A DNA stretch of 64,000 bases, taken from contig JAGBEA010000046.1 of NCBI GenBank assembly GCA_017937195.1, positions 1 to 64,000 on the forward strand, given 5' to 3'. A program made the translations under genes and the position numbers. Source of the DNA: Oscillospiraceae bacterium (GTDB taxonomy: Bacteria; Bacillota; Clostridia; Oscillospirales; Oscillospiraceae). Below the pieces are notes generated by a model that was not told the DNA's origin, searched no databases, and saw only the letters and a list, made by a program, of their open reading frames with translations. Positions within the stretch are counted from its first letter, which is position 1. The number at the start of each line of letters is the position of its first letter. Shown piece by piece: positions 43,454-52,815 of the stretch.

Positions 43454-44662
43454 TCAGCGCACGACTTTCCCGTCGTACAGCTCGGCAGTAGTGACAATGA
43501 CCTCGTCGCCGGCACGCAGGATCCTGCCGCCGGACGCCGTATCTGCGGCGCGCACCAGTGTATAGCCATCACCCTGATAGACCACGTCCACCGGCTTAAA
43601 CTCCGCCACAAAGCCCACCAGACAGTACACGCCGGTGCGTCCCTGATCGTCCATACGCAGGGCGTTGGCGGGGATATGGAGTCCGGTGAACTGCTCCAGC
43701 ACCAGATCGGCCGCCTGACGGCGCAGCTGTGTCACCTGCGCCAGATACTTGTTGCAGGAAAAGACCACCGTTTGCTTGCCGTTTTCCACGGCACTGACAG
43801 AGTGGATATTCACCGCGATCTCCTTTTCCAAGCCCTTGCTCAGACGCAGTGTGGCCTGCGAGCCCTCTGTCAGTATGGCAACATCCTTTTCTGCCAGATT
43901 CACCGCGTAATACCATGTATCGCCGTAGATCAGCTTGCCCACATCGGCAGGCGCGCTCTGCGCCTTCACCGACGACAGCATCGCAGGGGTCAGGGACGTC
44001 AGCATATCCGGTGTCAGCACTGTTTCATAGCCGTCACACACGGCGGAATAGGTGCCGCCGCGCTGCGCCCACAGATTGGTGGCGCCGGAAAGGGACGCGC
44101 GCAGAGAGGACATTTCGCTCTGCACAGCGCTGATCTCCGCCTGAATCTCCGGCGCGGAGGAGTAGGAGTGGCTGCGCTTGAGAATATTGCTCTTGAGGCG
44201 GGAGAGATTCTCCGAGGCGGTAGTATAGTCGCCCTCGGCCAGATCGCCCCGCAGGATCAGCAAGCTTTCGGTGATGTCACCGTCCAGCTTCAGTGCGGCA
44301 TCCGGATCCAGATAGGACGACAGCGCGAACTCCAGCTGCTCCAGCCGCAACTGGCAGCTCTCCAGCTCACGCACCGTTTCCAGCGCGCCGGCACTGCTGT
44401 AGGCGGTGGCAAGGATCTGCCCCACGCCCACCTTTTCGCCCTCGCTGAAGTAGTGTACCAGCGTACCTTCGGCGTGGAACACCTCCTCCTCGCGCACCAC
44501 CCAGCCGTCGGCAGGGATGGTCTCCTCCGTGGAAGCCACATACACCGGCGTGATGGTCAGCGGGTCGGAGAAGTACTGATACATCTGCACGCCGAAAAAC
44601 AGCAGCACGCCGGACAGCACCGCCATCGATAAAATTTTGAACATAGGGGACGATTGTTTCAT
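43454..44662 (-). CDS. HlyD-like membrane-fusion/adaptor protein
   Basis: 402 residues with one N-terminal transmembrane segment (about 8-27) and a body with the biotinyl-lipoyl-like start (GWVVREEEVFHAEGTLVHYFSEGEKVGVGQILA), a central coiled-coil section (about 95-195), and a beta-barrel C-terminal part (GYTLVRAADTASGGRILRAGDEVIV). No transporter partner is adjacent. Its place just before yggS-sepF-divIVA suggests a role in envelope or division functions, as inference. Confidence 0.75.
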   Translation of the reverse strand: MKQSSPMFKILSMAVLSGVLLFFGVQMYQYFSDPLTITPVYVASTEETIPADGWVVREEEVFHAEGTLVHYFSEGEKVGVGQILATAYSSAGALETVRELESCQLRLEQLEFALSSYLDPDAALKLDGDITESLLILRGDLAEGDYTTASENLSRLKSNILKRSHSYSSAPEIQAEISAVQSEMSSLRASLSGATNLWAQRGGTYSAVCDGYETVLTPDMLTSLTPAMLSSVKAQSAPADVGKLIYGDTWYYAVNLAEKDVAILTEGSQATLRLSKGLEKEIAVNIHSVSAVENGKQTVVFSCNKYLAQVTQLRRQAADLVLEQFTGLHIPANALRMDDQGRTGVYCLVGFVAEFKPVDVVYQGDGYTLVRAADTASGGRILRAGDEVIVTTAELYDGKVVR

Positions 44663-44689
44663 AGCCGCTCCTTTTCAGGATGCGCCGCC

Positions 44690-44923
44690 TTACTCCTCCA
44701 TTCTCTCCTGCAAGGAAATGGTGTGAAGCGGCGCAATGGTGGAAATTGCGTGTTTATAAATGACCTGCTGCCTGCCGTCGGTGTCCAGCACCACGGTGAA
44801 ATTGTCAAAGCCGGTCACTGTGCCGCGCAGCTGGAAGCCGTTGACCAGAAAGACGGTCACGGGCACGCTCTGCTTGCGGGCTTTTGTCAGGAAGATCTCC
44901 TGAAGATTGGATTTTGTCTGCAT
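44690..44923 (-). CDS. hfq: RNA chaperone Hfq
   Basis: 77 residues, hexameric Sm-like protein. Sm1 motif [19 protein letters not shown] and Sm2 motif [10 protein letters not shown] are intact, with the start [12 protein letters not shown] typical of Firmicutes. It helps pairing of small RNAs with mRNAs in some Gram-positives. Downstream of miaA in the mutS-mutL-miaA-hfq order. Confidence 0.97.
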   Translation of the reverse strand: MQTKSNLQEIFLTKARKQSVPVTVFLVNGFQLRGTVTGFDNFTVVLDTDGRQQVIYKHAISTIAPLHTISLQERMEE

Positions 44924-44982
44924 ATCATCTGCTCCTTTTTATCTTTGTGCGGACGATGTGCAGTTTGCCCGTCCGCCTGAGA

Positions 44983-45927
44983 TTATCCTAATCCCAGAGC
45001 GGTGAGGGTTTCTGTCGCATTTTGGAGAGCCTTTTGGAAATCAGGCTCTTTTCCCCAGAAAATCCAGTGGATCTTGTGGTTGCGGCGCAGCCATGTCAGC
45101 TGCCGCTTGGCGTATTGGCGGGAACGGAGCTTGACCTCCTCCACCGCCTCTTCCACGGTGGCGCGCCCCTCCTCCACTGCCAAAAACTGCTTATAACCGA
45201 TGGCCTGCAGCGCCGTTGCGGTGCGGGGGATACCGCTTTGCAGCAGCGTGCGCACCTCCTCCAGCAAGCCCTGCTGCACCATCACATCCACGCGGCGGTC
45301 GATCCGCGCGCGCAGATCGTCGCGGTCGGCAAAGGTGAGGCCGATATAGGCGGCGCGGTATTTATCGGGCACGGTCTGAGTCTCCAGATTGTGCTGCGTG
45401 ATGGTCTTGCCCGTCTCGTGCCACACCTCCAGCGCACGCAGGATCCGCTTTTCATCCTTGAGATGCAGCTTTTCCGCAGCGGCAGGGTCAATGGCACGCA
45501 GCTCATCCAGCAGCACCTCAGCACCCTCGCGCTCCATCCGCTTTTGCAGCGCCTCACGAATGGCGCCGCCGGCGCTGCCGGCAGCGAAGGCATTGCCCCG
45601 CACCAGCGCGTCCAGATACAGTCCCGTGCCGCCCACCAGCACCGGCAGCTTACCGCGCCGCAGGATATCCTGAATGCAGGTGTCTGCTGCCTCCACAAAC
45701 CGCGCCACCGACCAGTTTTCATCGGGGTCTGCCACGGCGATCATGTGGTGGGGCACGCCCTCCATCTCCTGCTCGGTGGGAGCGGCGGTGCCCACGGTCA
45801 TCCCGCGGTAGATTTGCATAGAATCCACGCTGACCACCTCACCATTGAAGGCTTTGGCAATGGCAACTCCCATTTTCGTTTTTCCCGACGCGGTGGGCCC
45901 CACCACGCAGACGATCTCAGGGGTCAT
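44983..45927 (-). CDS. miaA: tRNA dimethylallyltransferase MiaA
   Basis: 314 residues. Adds the dimethylallyl group to A37 of tRNAs reading codons beginning with U, which MiaB then methylthiolates. P-loop GPTASGKTKMGVAIA (10-24), DSMQIYRG, the insertion domain, GYKQFLAVEEG and the C-terminal RSRQYAKRQLTWLR. Start behind AGGAGTAG. Between it and mutL lies an unusual hairpin element. Confidence 0.95.
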   Translation of the reverse strand: MTPEIVCVVGPTASGKTKMGVAIAKAFNGEVVSVDSMQIYRGMTVGTAAPTEQEMEGVPHHMIAVADPDENWSVARFVEAADTCIQDILRRGKLPVLVGGTGLYLDALVRGNAFAAGSAGGAIREALQKRMEREGAEVLLDELRAIDPAAAEKLHLKDEKRILRALEVWHETGKTITQHNLETQTVPDKYRAAYIGLTFADRDDLRARIDRRVDVMVQQGLLEEVRTLLQSGIPRTATALQAIGYKQFLAVEEGRATVEEAVEEVKLRSRQYAKRQLTWLRRNHKIHWIFWGKEPDFQKALQNATETLTALGLG

Positions 45928-45955
45928 AGGGCTACTCCTTCTCCGCGCTTACGCG

Positions 45956-46198
45956 CGTTTGAACATCTTCTCGATCTCGTACTTGGTCAGTTTAACAGCA
46001 ACGGGGCGGCCGTCCGCACGATAGTGCGCCAAGCATTTTGGCCGCAAGGGCAAAATCTTGCCGCAGGCGGAATTCACTTCCGCCGAGGAAGCCAAATGCC
46101 CTTTCGGGCCCCCGCGGCCGCCATTTTTTCAGGCTTTATGCCCGTTTGAACATCTTCTCGATCTCGTACTTGGTCAGTTTGACAGCAACGGGGCGGCC
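45956..46198. repeat. 56-bp direct repeat of the mutL 3' end flanking a hairpin array
   Basis: Bases 45956-46011 duplicate 46143-46198, which is the 3' end of mutL, with a single mismatch; the two copies start 187 bp apart. The downstream copy encodes the same last MutL residues and its own stop codon (45949-45951) but has no start. Confidence 0.9.
46005..46122. repeat. Five-hairpin array within outer inverted repeat
   Basis: Consecutive perfect stems: CGCAC/GTGCG (46015-46028), GCCAA/TTGGC (46028-46042), GGCAA/TTGCC (46049-46062), GGCGGAA/TTCCGCC (46066-46084) and GCCC/GGGC (46098-46109). They are enclosed by GGCGGCCG (46005-46012) and its complement CGGCCGCC (46115-46122). It looks like a REP-like mobile or structured element inserted behind mutL. 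Confidence 0.75.
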
Positions 46199-48049
46199 AT
46201 GGGGACAGTAGGCGATTTCGCCCGACTGCACCTTTTCCACCAATGCTGCCAGCTCTGTTTTATCGGTGATCATCCCTGCCTTGATGGCGCTCTTGCAGGC
46301 CATGGTATGCAGCAGCTCATCGCGGACGCCCTCGGGGTCGATGCGACCCAACAGCAGTTTCTGCGCCAGCTCCTCCAGCGTGGAGGCGGCATCGCCCGTA
46401 CGGATATCGGCAGGCACCTGGCGCACCAGCACCGTGCCGCCGCCAAAATCCTCGCACTCAAAGCCAAATCGGCGCAGCGTATCCAGATGCTCCAGCACCG
46501 CGCCGTATTCCTCCGCCGCCAGCGACACCGTCAACGGCGTCAGCAGCATTTGGGACATCAGCGGCGCAGGGTCGGCCTTCAGCGCGTCAAAACGCAGCCG
46601 CTCGTGGGCGGCGTGCTTATCGATGAGCCATAGATTCCCGCTATCATCCTCGCAGATGATATAGGTGCGCAGCACCTCGCCCACCATCCGCCACGGGGCA
46701 GCCTTCTCCTCGATGGTCTGCTGCACCTCTTCAGCCGGCTGGGCAGGCAGCGAAACAGCTTGCTGCATCGGCTCTTCTGCCTTGGGCGCAGGGGCGGCAG
46801 GCACTTCCTCCGCCGCAGGAGTAAAGGGAACGATAGGCTTGGCAGGAGTGATCGGGGCAGCTGCGTGCTGCGGCATAACGTCCCGCACCTCGCCCTGCAG
46901 CGCCGATTTCTCCACCACGCTGACGGGTGCGATGGGGCGTGTGGTATAAGAGCCCAGCGGCTTTTTCCCCTCGTCCTTGGCAGCAGCAGCTTCCTTATAC
47001 TGCTGCACCGTCATACTCTGATAGAAGCTCTCCTGCCTGGGGGCGGGAGCGGCAGGCTTATTCTCTGCATCCAGCGCGTCGCGCACCGTGTAGTACAGTG
47101 CGTCGAACACCGCTTTATCGGACACGAATTTTACCACCGTTTTGGCGGGATGGACGTTCACATCCACGGCGTCCGGCGGCAGGTCGATATGCACCACGCA
47201 GCCGGGGAATTTGCCCTTTAAGAGACGGTTGCGATAGGCCTCCTCCAGCGCGGCGGTCAGCAGCTGGGACTTGACAAAGCGCCCATTGACGAAGAACACC
47301 TGACGGCCGCGGGTACCGTGCCCGTGGAGCGGCTTGGTGATGAAGCCACGCGCCGTTACCTCACCGCCGCTGCCGTTGATGGGCAGCAGACCCATAGCGA
47401 AATCGCGGCCCATAGCGGCATAGATGGCGGACAGCAGCTTCCCATCACCGGGGGTGTGCAGCACCTCCGCGCCGTCGCGCAGCAGCTTGAAGGAAATATG
47501 GGGATGACTCAGCGCCAGATGCTGCACGATACCGCCCACGGCGGCACCCTCGGCGCTGTCCTTTTTCATAAACTTCATACGGGCAGGGGTATTGTAGAAC
47601 AAATCCCGCACGCAGATGGTGGTGCCCTCGGGGCAGCCGGTCTCCGTCACCTCGCCGGCCACGCCGCCCTCCAGATGGAGCACGGCACCGCTGTCAGCGC
47701 CGGTCTGGCGGGTGAAAATATCCACGCGACTGACAGCGGCAATGGCCGCCAAGGCCTCACCGCGGAAGCCCAGTGTGCCGATGGCGCTCAAATCCTCAGC
47801 GCAGCGCAGCTTACTGGTGGCGTGGCGCAAAAAGGCGGTGGGCAGCTCGTCAGGAGCAATGCCGCAGCCGTTATCGGTGACACGCAGATAGGTCAGCCCG
47901 CCGTGCTCCAGCTCCACCACAATGGCGCTGGCTCCGGCATCGATGGCGTTTTCCAGCAGCTCCTTCACCACACTGGCAGGGCGCTCCACCACCTCACCGG
48001 CGGCAATCAAATCAGCAACGTGACTGCTTAAGCATTGGATGTGGGCCAT
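46136..48049 (-). CDS. mutL: DNA mismatch repair protein MutL
   Basis: 637 residues. N-terminal GHKL ATPase (ENAIDAGAS, DNGCGI, GFRGEAL), a transducer domain, a Pro/Ala-rich linker (about 345-445), and a C-terminal dimerisation/endonuclease domain with DKHAAHERL, ACKSAIKAG and CPHGRP metal-site motifs, as in bacteria without MutH. It nicks DNA after MutS recognises a mismatch. The last 20 codons are duplicated downstream. Follows mutS by 18 bp. Confidence 0.96.
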   Translation of the reverse strand: MAHIQCLSSHVADLIAAGEVVERPASVVKELLENAIDAGASAIVVELEHGGLTYLRVTDNGCGIAPDELPTAFLRHATSKLRCAEDLSAIGTLGFRGEALAAIAAVSRVDIFTRQTGADSGAVLHLEGGVAGEVTETGCPEGTTICVRDLFYNTPARMKFMKKDSAEGAAVGGIVQHLALSHPHISFKLLRDGAEVLHTPGDGKLLSAIYAAMGRDFAMGLLPINGSGGEVTARGFITKPLHGHGTRGRQVFFVNGRFVKSQLLTAALEEAYRNRLLKGKFPGCVVHIDLPPDAVDVNVHPAKTVVKFVSDKAVFDALYYTVRDALDAENKPAAPAPRQESFYQSMTVQQYKEAAAAKDEGKKPLGSYTTRPIAPVSVVEKSALQGEVRDVMPQHAAAPITPAKPIVPFTPAAEEVPAAPAPKAEEPMQQAVSLPAQPAEEVQQTIEEKAAPWRMVGEVLRTYIICEDDSGNLWLIDKHAAHERLRFDALKADPAPLMSQMLLTPLTVSLAAEEYGAVLEHLDTLRRFGFECEDFGGGTVLVRQVPADIRTGDAASTLEELAQKLLLGRIDPEGVRDELLHTMACKSAIKAGMITDKTELAALVEKVQSGEIAYCPHGRPVAVKLTKYEIEKMFKRA

Positions 48050-48067
48050 ACGCGCCCTCCTTTCGCA

Positions 48068-50671
48068 TCAGTTCAGCTTTTGTTTCAGTTCATACAGCAG
48101 GTTCAGCGCCTCAATGGGGCTGAGGCTGTCCACCTGCGCACGGCGCAGCGCCGCGATGACCTCCGCCTCGCCTACGGCGGCGAAAGAGACCTGATCGTCC
48201 TCCGCGGCTGCGGGGGCCACCGGTCTGCCGGATTCCTCCTCCAGCTCGCGCAGGATCTTCTTGGCGCGGTTGACCACCGTATCGGGCAGACCTGCAAGAC
48301 GCGCTACCTCGATACCGTAGCTGCGGTCGGCACCGCCGGGGATGATCTTACGCAGGAAAACGATCTCCTCGCCCCGGGTACGCACGGCGATATTATAGTT
48401 CTTCACGCCGCGAAGTGTCCCTTCCATGGCGGTCAGCTCGTGATAATGGGTGGCAAAGAGAGTCTTTGCGCCCAGCTTTTTGGGGTCTGCGCAGTATTCC
48501 AGCACCGCGCGGGCGATGGACATACCGTCAAAGGTGGAGGTGCCGCGTCCGATCTCATCAAGGATCAGCAGACTCTTATCCGTGGCAGCGTGCAGCAGCT
48601 CGCTGACCTCCGTCATCTCCACCATAAAGGTTGACTGTCCGGCACTCAGATCATCCGAGGCACCGATACGGGTGAAAATGCGGTCCACCACGCCCAGATG
48701 CGCGGAAGACGCCGGCACAAAGGAGCCAAGCTGCGCCATCAGCACAATCAGCGCTACCTGACGCATATAGGTGGATTTACCTGCCATATTGGGGCCGGTG
48801 ATGATGGCGGCGCGGTCCTCTGTCTTGCCCATATAGGTGTCGTTGGGTACAAAGAGCGTATCGCGGCGCATCTGCTCCACCACGGGATGGCGGCCGGCGT
48901 GGATCTCGATAACACCGGAGTCATCCACCACGGGACAGCAATAGTTGTTCTTCACCGCCACAGCCGCCAGTGAGCACAGACAATCCAGCTCCGCCACCGC
49001 GGCGGCCGTATGCTGCACGCGGGTGACAGCTTCCGCGATACGCAGGCGCAGGCGGTTGAAGATCTCATACTCCAGCGCGCCCACACGGTCGGCTGCGGAG
49101 AGGATATCGTGCTCCAGATCCTTCAGCTCCTGCGTGATAAAACGCTCACCGTTGACCAGCGTCTGCTTGCGGATATAGGTTTCCGGCACCAGCTCGCGGA
49201 AGGAGTTGGACACCTCGATATAGTAGCCAAAGACCTTGTTATAGCCGATTTTCAGCGTGCGGATGCCGGTGCGCTCCTTCTCCTGCGCCTCCATAGAGGC
49301 GATGATGCCCTTGCCGCCGTGGAGAATGCCGCGCAGGCGATCCACCTCGGCATCGTAGCCGTCGCGGATCAGCTCGCCCTCCCGTACAGAGAAGGGCGGC
49401 TCGTCCACCAGTGTTTCGGCGATCAGCGCAGCCAGATCGTCCAGCGTATCCAACTGCTCATACAGTGCGTGGAGGCGACCCTTATCAAAGGCGGAGAGCT
49501 GCGCTTTCACCGCACCCAGCTTCTCCATAGCGCCGCGCAGGCTCACCAGATCCCGTCCGCCGGCACTGCCATAGACGATGCGGCCAATGAGCCGCTCCAT
49601 ATCGGCGATACCGCTCAAAGCGAGGATCAGCTCCTCCCGTGCCACAGTATTGTCCACCAGCGCGGACACGGCGCCCAGGCGGCGGTTGATCTCCGTGACG
49701 CTCAGCAAGGGGCGCTCCAGCCACGAGCGCATACAGCGCGCGCCCATCGCCGTCTTGGTCTTATCCAGCACCCACAGCAGGCTCCCTTTCTTCTCCTTGC
49801 TGCGCAGTGTCTCCGTCAGCTCCAGATTGCGCCGCGCCGTCAGGTCCAGCTCCATAAACCGACCCTGCTCATAATAATCCAGCGAGTCGATATGTCCCAG
49901 ATCCGTTTTCTGCGTTTCATAGAGGTAGCCCAGCAGCGCACCCAGCGCAAGCACCGCGGCGCTGTTATTGCGGGGCAGCGCGGCAAAGCCCTGCTCGCCA
50001 AACTGGCGGCGCACCGCCTTTTCCGCGTCTTCCAGCTTAAAGCGGCTTTGAGGCAGCTTTTCCACATGGCAGCGGAATTTGTTCTCCAGCGCGCTGCGCA
50101 GCGCCGTGTTTTCATAGGCGCCGTCATTCAGCACCGCCTCAGCAGGGGAGAACCGACCCAGCTCGTTGAGCAGATGCTCGGCGCGGTCAGCGCCGGCAAA
50201 CGCGGTGGCATGGGTCTTGCCGGTGGAGATATCGCAGGCGCACAGTGCGGCGTTATTGTCATCCAGATAGAGCGCGGCACAGAAGTTGCTGCGCCCCTCC
50301 TCCAGGCACGCCGAGTCGATCACCGTGCCGGGGGTGACCACACGGATGATATCGCGCTTCACCAATCCCTTGGCGGCGGCGGGATCCTCCGTCTGCTCAC
50401 AGATGGCCACCTTATAGCCCTTGGCGATCAATCGGGCAATATAGGCGTCGCTGGCGTGGTAGGGGATGCCGCACATGGGGATGCGCTCCTCCGCGGATTT
50501 GGTCTTGTCCTTATCGCGGCTGGTCAGCGTCAGATCCAGTTCACGGGAGGCTGTGCGGGCATCGGCGCCAAACATCTCATAGAAGTCGCCCAGACGGAAA
50601 AAGAGGATGGAGTCCTGATTCTGCTCCTTGATCTCCATATATTGGCGCATCATAGGGGTCAATTCTGCCAT
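48068..50671 (-). CDS. mutS: DNA mismatch repair protein MutS
   Basis: 867 residues. N-terminal mismatch-binding domain with the Phe-x-Glu motif FRLGDFYEMFG, connector, lever and clamp, and a C-terminal ATPase with Walker A GPNMAGKSTYMRQ, DEIGRGTSTFDG and ATHYHELT. Full length for MutS1. Between miaB and mutL, all on the minus strand. Confidence 0.97.
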   Translation of the reverse strand: MAELTPMMRQYMEIKEQNQDSILFFRLGDFYEMFGADARTASRELDLTLTSRDKDKTKSAEERIPMCGIPYHASDAYIARLIAKGYKVAICEQTEDPAAAKGLVKRDIIRVVTPGTVIDSACLEEGRSNFCAALYLDDNNAALCACDISTGKTHATAFAGADRAEHLLNELGRFSPAEAVLNDGAYENTALRSALENKFRCHVEKLPQSRFKLEDAEKAVRRQFGEQGFAALPRNNSAAVLALGALLGYLYETQKTDLGHIDSLDYYEQGRFMELDLTARRNLELTETLRSKEKKGSLLWVLDKTKTAMGARCMRSWLERPLLSVTEINRRLGAVSALVDNTVAREELILALSGIADMERLIGRIVYGSAGGRDLVSLRGAMEKLGAVKAQLSAFDKGRLHALYEQLDTLDDLAALIAETLVDEPPFSVREGELIRDGYDAEVDRLRGILHGGKGIIASMEAQEKERTGIRTLKIGYNKVFGYYIEVSNSFRELVPETYIRKQTLVNGERFITQELKDLEHDILSAADRVGALEYEIFNRLRLRIAEAVTRVQHTAAAVAELDCLCSLAAVAVKNNYCCPVVDDSGVIEIHAGRHPVVEQMRRDTLFVPNDTYMGKTEDRAAIITGPNMAGKSTYMRQVALIVLMAQLGSFVPASSAHLGVVDRIFTRIGASDDLSAGQSTFMVEMTEVSELLHAATDKSLLILDEIGRGTSTFDGMSIARAVLEYCADPKKLGAKTLFATHYHELTAMEGTLRGVKNYNIAVRTRGEEIVFLRKIIPGGADRSYGIEVARLAGLPDTVVNRAKKILRELEEESGRPVAPAAAEDDQVSFAAVGEAEVIAALRRAQVDSLSPIEALNLLYELKQKLN

Positions 50672-50704
50672 ATGGAAACCTCCTTGTCTTGATAAAATGG
50701 GGGA

Positions 50705-52117
50705 TTACACAAGCTCACCGAACAGCGCCCATGTATTGCTGTCGGTAATGCGGATATTCTGGTATGTGCCAAGGGCGCTCTTGTCGCCCACAAGATGCAC
50801 CAACCGTCCGCCTGCGGTGCGCGCCGACAGCGGCCAGCGGGCATCGTCGGTCTCGCCGTCCACCAGTGCCCGGACGGTCTTGCCCACATACTGGGCGTGA
50901 AGCCGCGCCGAGATCTCGTTCTGGGCGTCGCACAGACGGTCAAACCACACCTGCTTTTCCGCGCGAGGGACGGGGTCATCCATCTTCGCCGCCGGCGTGC
51001 CGGGGCGGGGAGAGAAAATGAAGGTGAAAAGGGCATCAAACTCCACCTGCCGCACCAGCTCCACCGTTTCCATGGCCTCCGCCTCCGTTTCGCCGGGGAA
51101 GCCGATGATCACGTCCGAGGTCAACACCAGTTCCGGCATCACCTTGCGGGCATAGCCGATCAGCTGCAGGTACTTTTCCTTATTGTAAGGGCGGTTCATA
51201 GCCCGCAGCACGCGGTCACAGCCGGACTGCACCGGCAGGTGCAGCTGCTTTGCCACATGCTTGCACTCCGCCATAGCGTCAAACAGCTTCTCTGTGGCGT
51301 CCTTGGGCTGGGAGGACATAAAGCGGATGAGATAGTCGCCCTCGATGGTATCGATGGCGCGCAGAAGGTCTGCAAAATCGTAGTCAATATCCAGGTCCTT
51401 GCCGTAGGAGTTTACATTCTGACCCAGCAGCGTGATCTCCTTATAGCCAGCCTGCGCCAGCTCACGCACCTCGGCGATGATCTTCTCGGGGTCGCGGCTG
51501 CGCTCACGGCCGCGGACATAGGGCACGATGCAGTAGGAGCAGAAATTGTTGCAGCCGTACATGATAGACACCCACGCGCGGATGCCGCCCTCGCGCACCA
51601 CGGGCATACCCTCTGCAATATGGCCGTGCTCATCCTCCACGGAGAACACACGGCCGCTGCGGGTATAGACCTGATGTAAAAGCTCGGGGAATTTCCACAT
51701 GGCCTGCGGGCCGAACACCAGATCCACATGGCGGTAGGACTTGCGCACCTTCTCCGCCACCTCGCTGCGCTGCGCCATACAGCCGCACAGACAAATCACT
51801 TGGTTGGGATTGGCCTTTTTGCTGTGGGTCAGCGCGCCCAGCATACCGTAGACCCGCTTTTCCGCGTGGTCACGGATGGCGCAGGTATTGAGCACCACGA
51901 TGTCGGCATCCTCCGCCTTGTCGCACAGCTCACAGCCCATAGCGCGCAGCATACCCATAATATTCTGGCTGTCCGCCACATTCTGCTGGCAGCCAAAGGT
52001 ATCCACCATAGCGCGGGGCGTTCTGCCCCAGCCTTCGTGGATGGTACGGATTTTCTCTTCAAACTGACGCTGGCGTCCCATCTGGGCATCGTCCAGCAGC
52101 ACCTTTGTTCTTTCCAA
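50705..52117 (-). CDS. miaB: tRNA-2-methylthio-N6-dimethylallyladenosine synthase MiaB
   Basis: Radical-SAM methylthiotransferase with UPF0004 domain (TFGCQQNVADS, LNTCAIRDHAEKRV, CGCMAQR: three cluster cysteines), radical-SAM motif CNNFCSYC and a C-terminal TRAM domain. It works on the product of MiaA. Start: a perfect GGAGG stands 5 nt before the TTG at 52117, whereas the ATG at 52138 has no ribosome site, so a TTG start (470 residues) is preferred. First gene of the mutS-mutL-miaA-hfq run. Confidence 0.93.
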   Translation of the reverse strand: MERTKVLLDDAQMGRQRQFEEKIRTIHEGWGRTPRAMVDTFGCQQNVADSQNIMGMLRAMGCELCDKAEDADIVVLNTCAIRDHAEKRVYGMLGALTHSKKANPNQVICLCGCMAQRSEVAEKVRKSYRHVDLVFGPQAMWKFPELLHQVYTRSGRVFSVEDEHGHIAEGMPVVREGGIRAWVSIMYGCNNFCSYCIVPYVRGRERSRDPEKIIAEVRELAQAGYKEITLLGQNVNSYGKDLDIDYDFADLLRAIDTIEGDYLIRFMSSQPKDATEKLFDAMAECKHVAKQLHLPVQSGCDRVLRAMNRPYNKEKYLQLIGYARKVMPELVLTSDVIIGFPGETEAEAMETVELVRQVEFDALFTFIFSPRPGTPAAKMDDPVPRAEKQVWFDRLCDAQNEISARLHAQYVGKTVRALVDGETDDARWPLSARTAGGRLVHLVGDKSALGTYQNIRITDSNTWALFGELV

Positions 52118-52251
52118 ATTGAACCTCCAAACCGCCATTTTGGAAAAATGGCGACAATAGTCTACTTTAATTGATACATTATACCACAAAGCATTTCGCC
52201 GCACAAGAAAAGGGCGCGAAAAATGCGCAGATTTTGCGCACCAAGCGGCAG

Positions 52252-52280
52252 TTGCAAAACGGCAGCTTTTGGGATATGAT
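52252..52280 (+). promoter_or_regulatory. Sigma-A promoter for lspA-rluD
   Basis: TTGCAA, exactly 17 bp, TATGAT, about 35 bp before the lspA start. Confidence 0.65.
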
Positions 52281-52314
52281 AAAGAAAAACAAGCCGCGAA
52301 AGGAACGCCTTTTT

Positions 52315-52815
52315 ATGCTGTACGCCCTGCTTTTTGTTTTCACCATCGTCTCTGACCAGCTTTTGAAATACTGGACGGTCACCAATCTGGATCTGGGACA
52401 ATCCGCACCCTTCATTCCCTTTGTGATGCGCCTGACACGGCTGCACAATTACGGCGCAGCTTGGTCCAGCCTCTCAGGGCAGACGGTGGTGCTGATCGCC
52501 ATCACGGCGGTGATGCTCATCGGCGTGACAGTGCTGCTTTTCAAGAAAATTGTGCGCCATCCGCTGGGTGTGATCGCCTGCGTGCTGATCCTTGGCGGCG
52601 GCATCGGCAATATGATCGACCGCCTCGCACTGGGCTATGTGGTGGATATGTTCGATCTGCTGCTGTTTGACTATCCCATTTTCAATCTGGCAGACTGCTT
52701 TGTGGTGGTGGGCGCGGTTTTAGGCTCGGTCTACTATCTGTGGCTGTACGAGAAATACGACGCGAAGAAGAAGGAGAGCGCTGATGAAAGCAACGATCCT
52801 GCAAGCGACAAGTGA
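52315..52815 (+). CDS. lspA: Lipoprotein signal peptidase
   Basis: 166 residues, four membrane segments. Aspartyl protease that cleaves prolipoprotein signal peptides in front of the lipidated cysteine. Catalytic motifs GNMIDRLALGYVVDMFD and FNLADCFVVVG each carry one Asp. The frame is open upstream, but the ATG at 52315 follows AAAGGA and gives the usual short N-terminus. The tail after the last helix is hydrophilic and overlaps rluD by 32 bp. Confidence 0.94.
   Translation: MLYALLFVFTIVSDQLLKYWTVTNLDLGQSAPFIPFVMRLTRLHNYGAAWSSLSGQTVVLIAITAVMLIGVTVLLFKKIVRHPLGVIACVLILGGGIGNMIDRLALGYVVDMFDLLLFDYPIFNLADCFVVVGAVLGSVYYLWLYEKYDAKKKESADESNDPASDK

Noticed and set aside
49010..50692. 560-codon open frame opposite mutS
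   Set aside because: Antisense shadow of mutS; no start context and His/Gln/Arg-rich composition.
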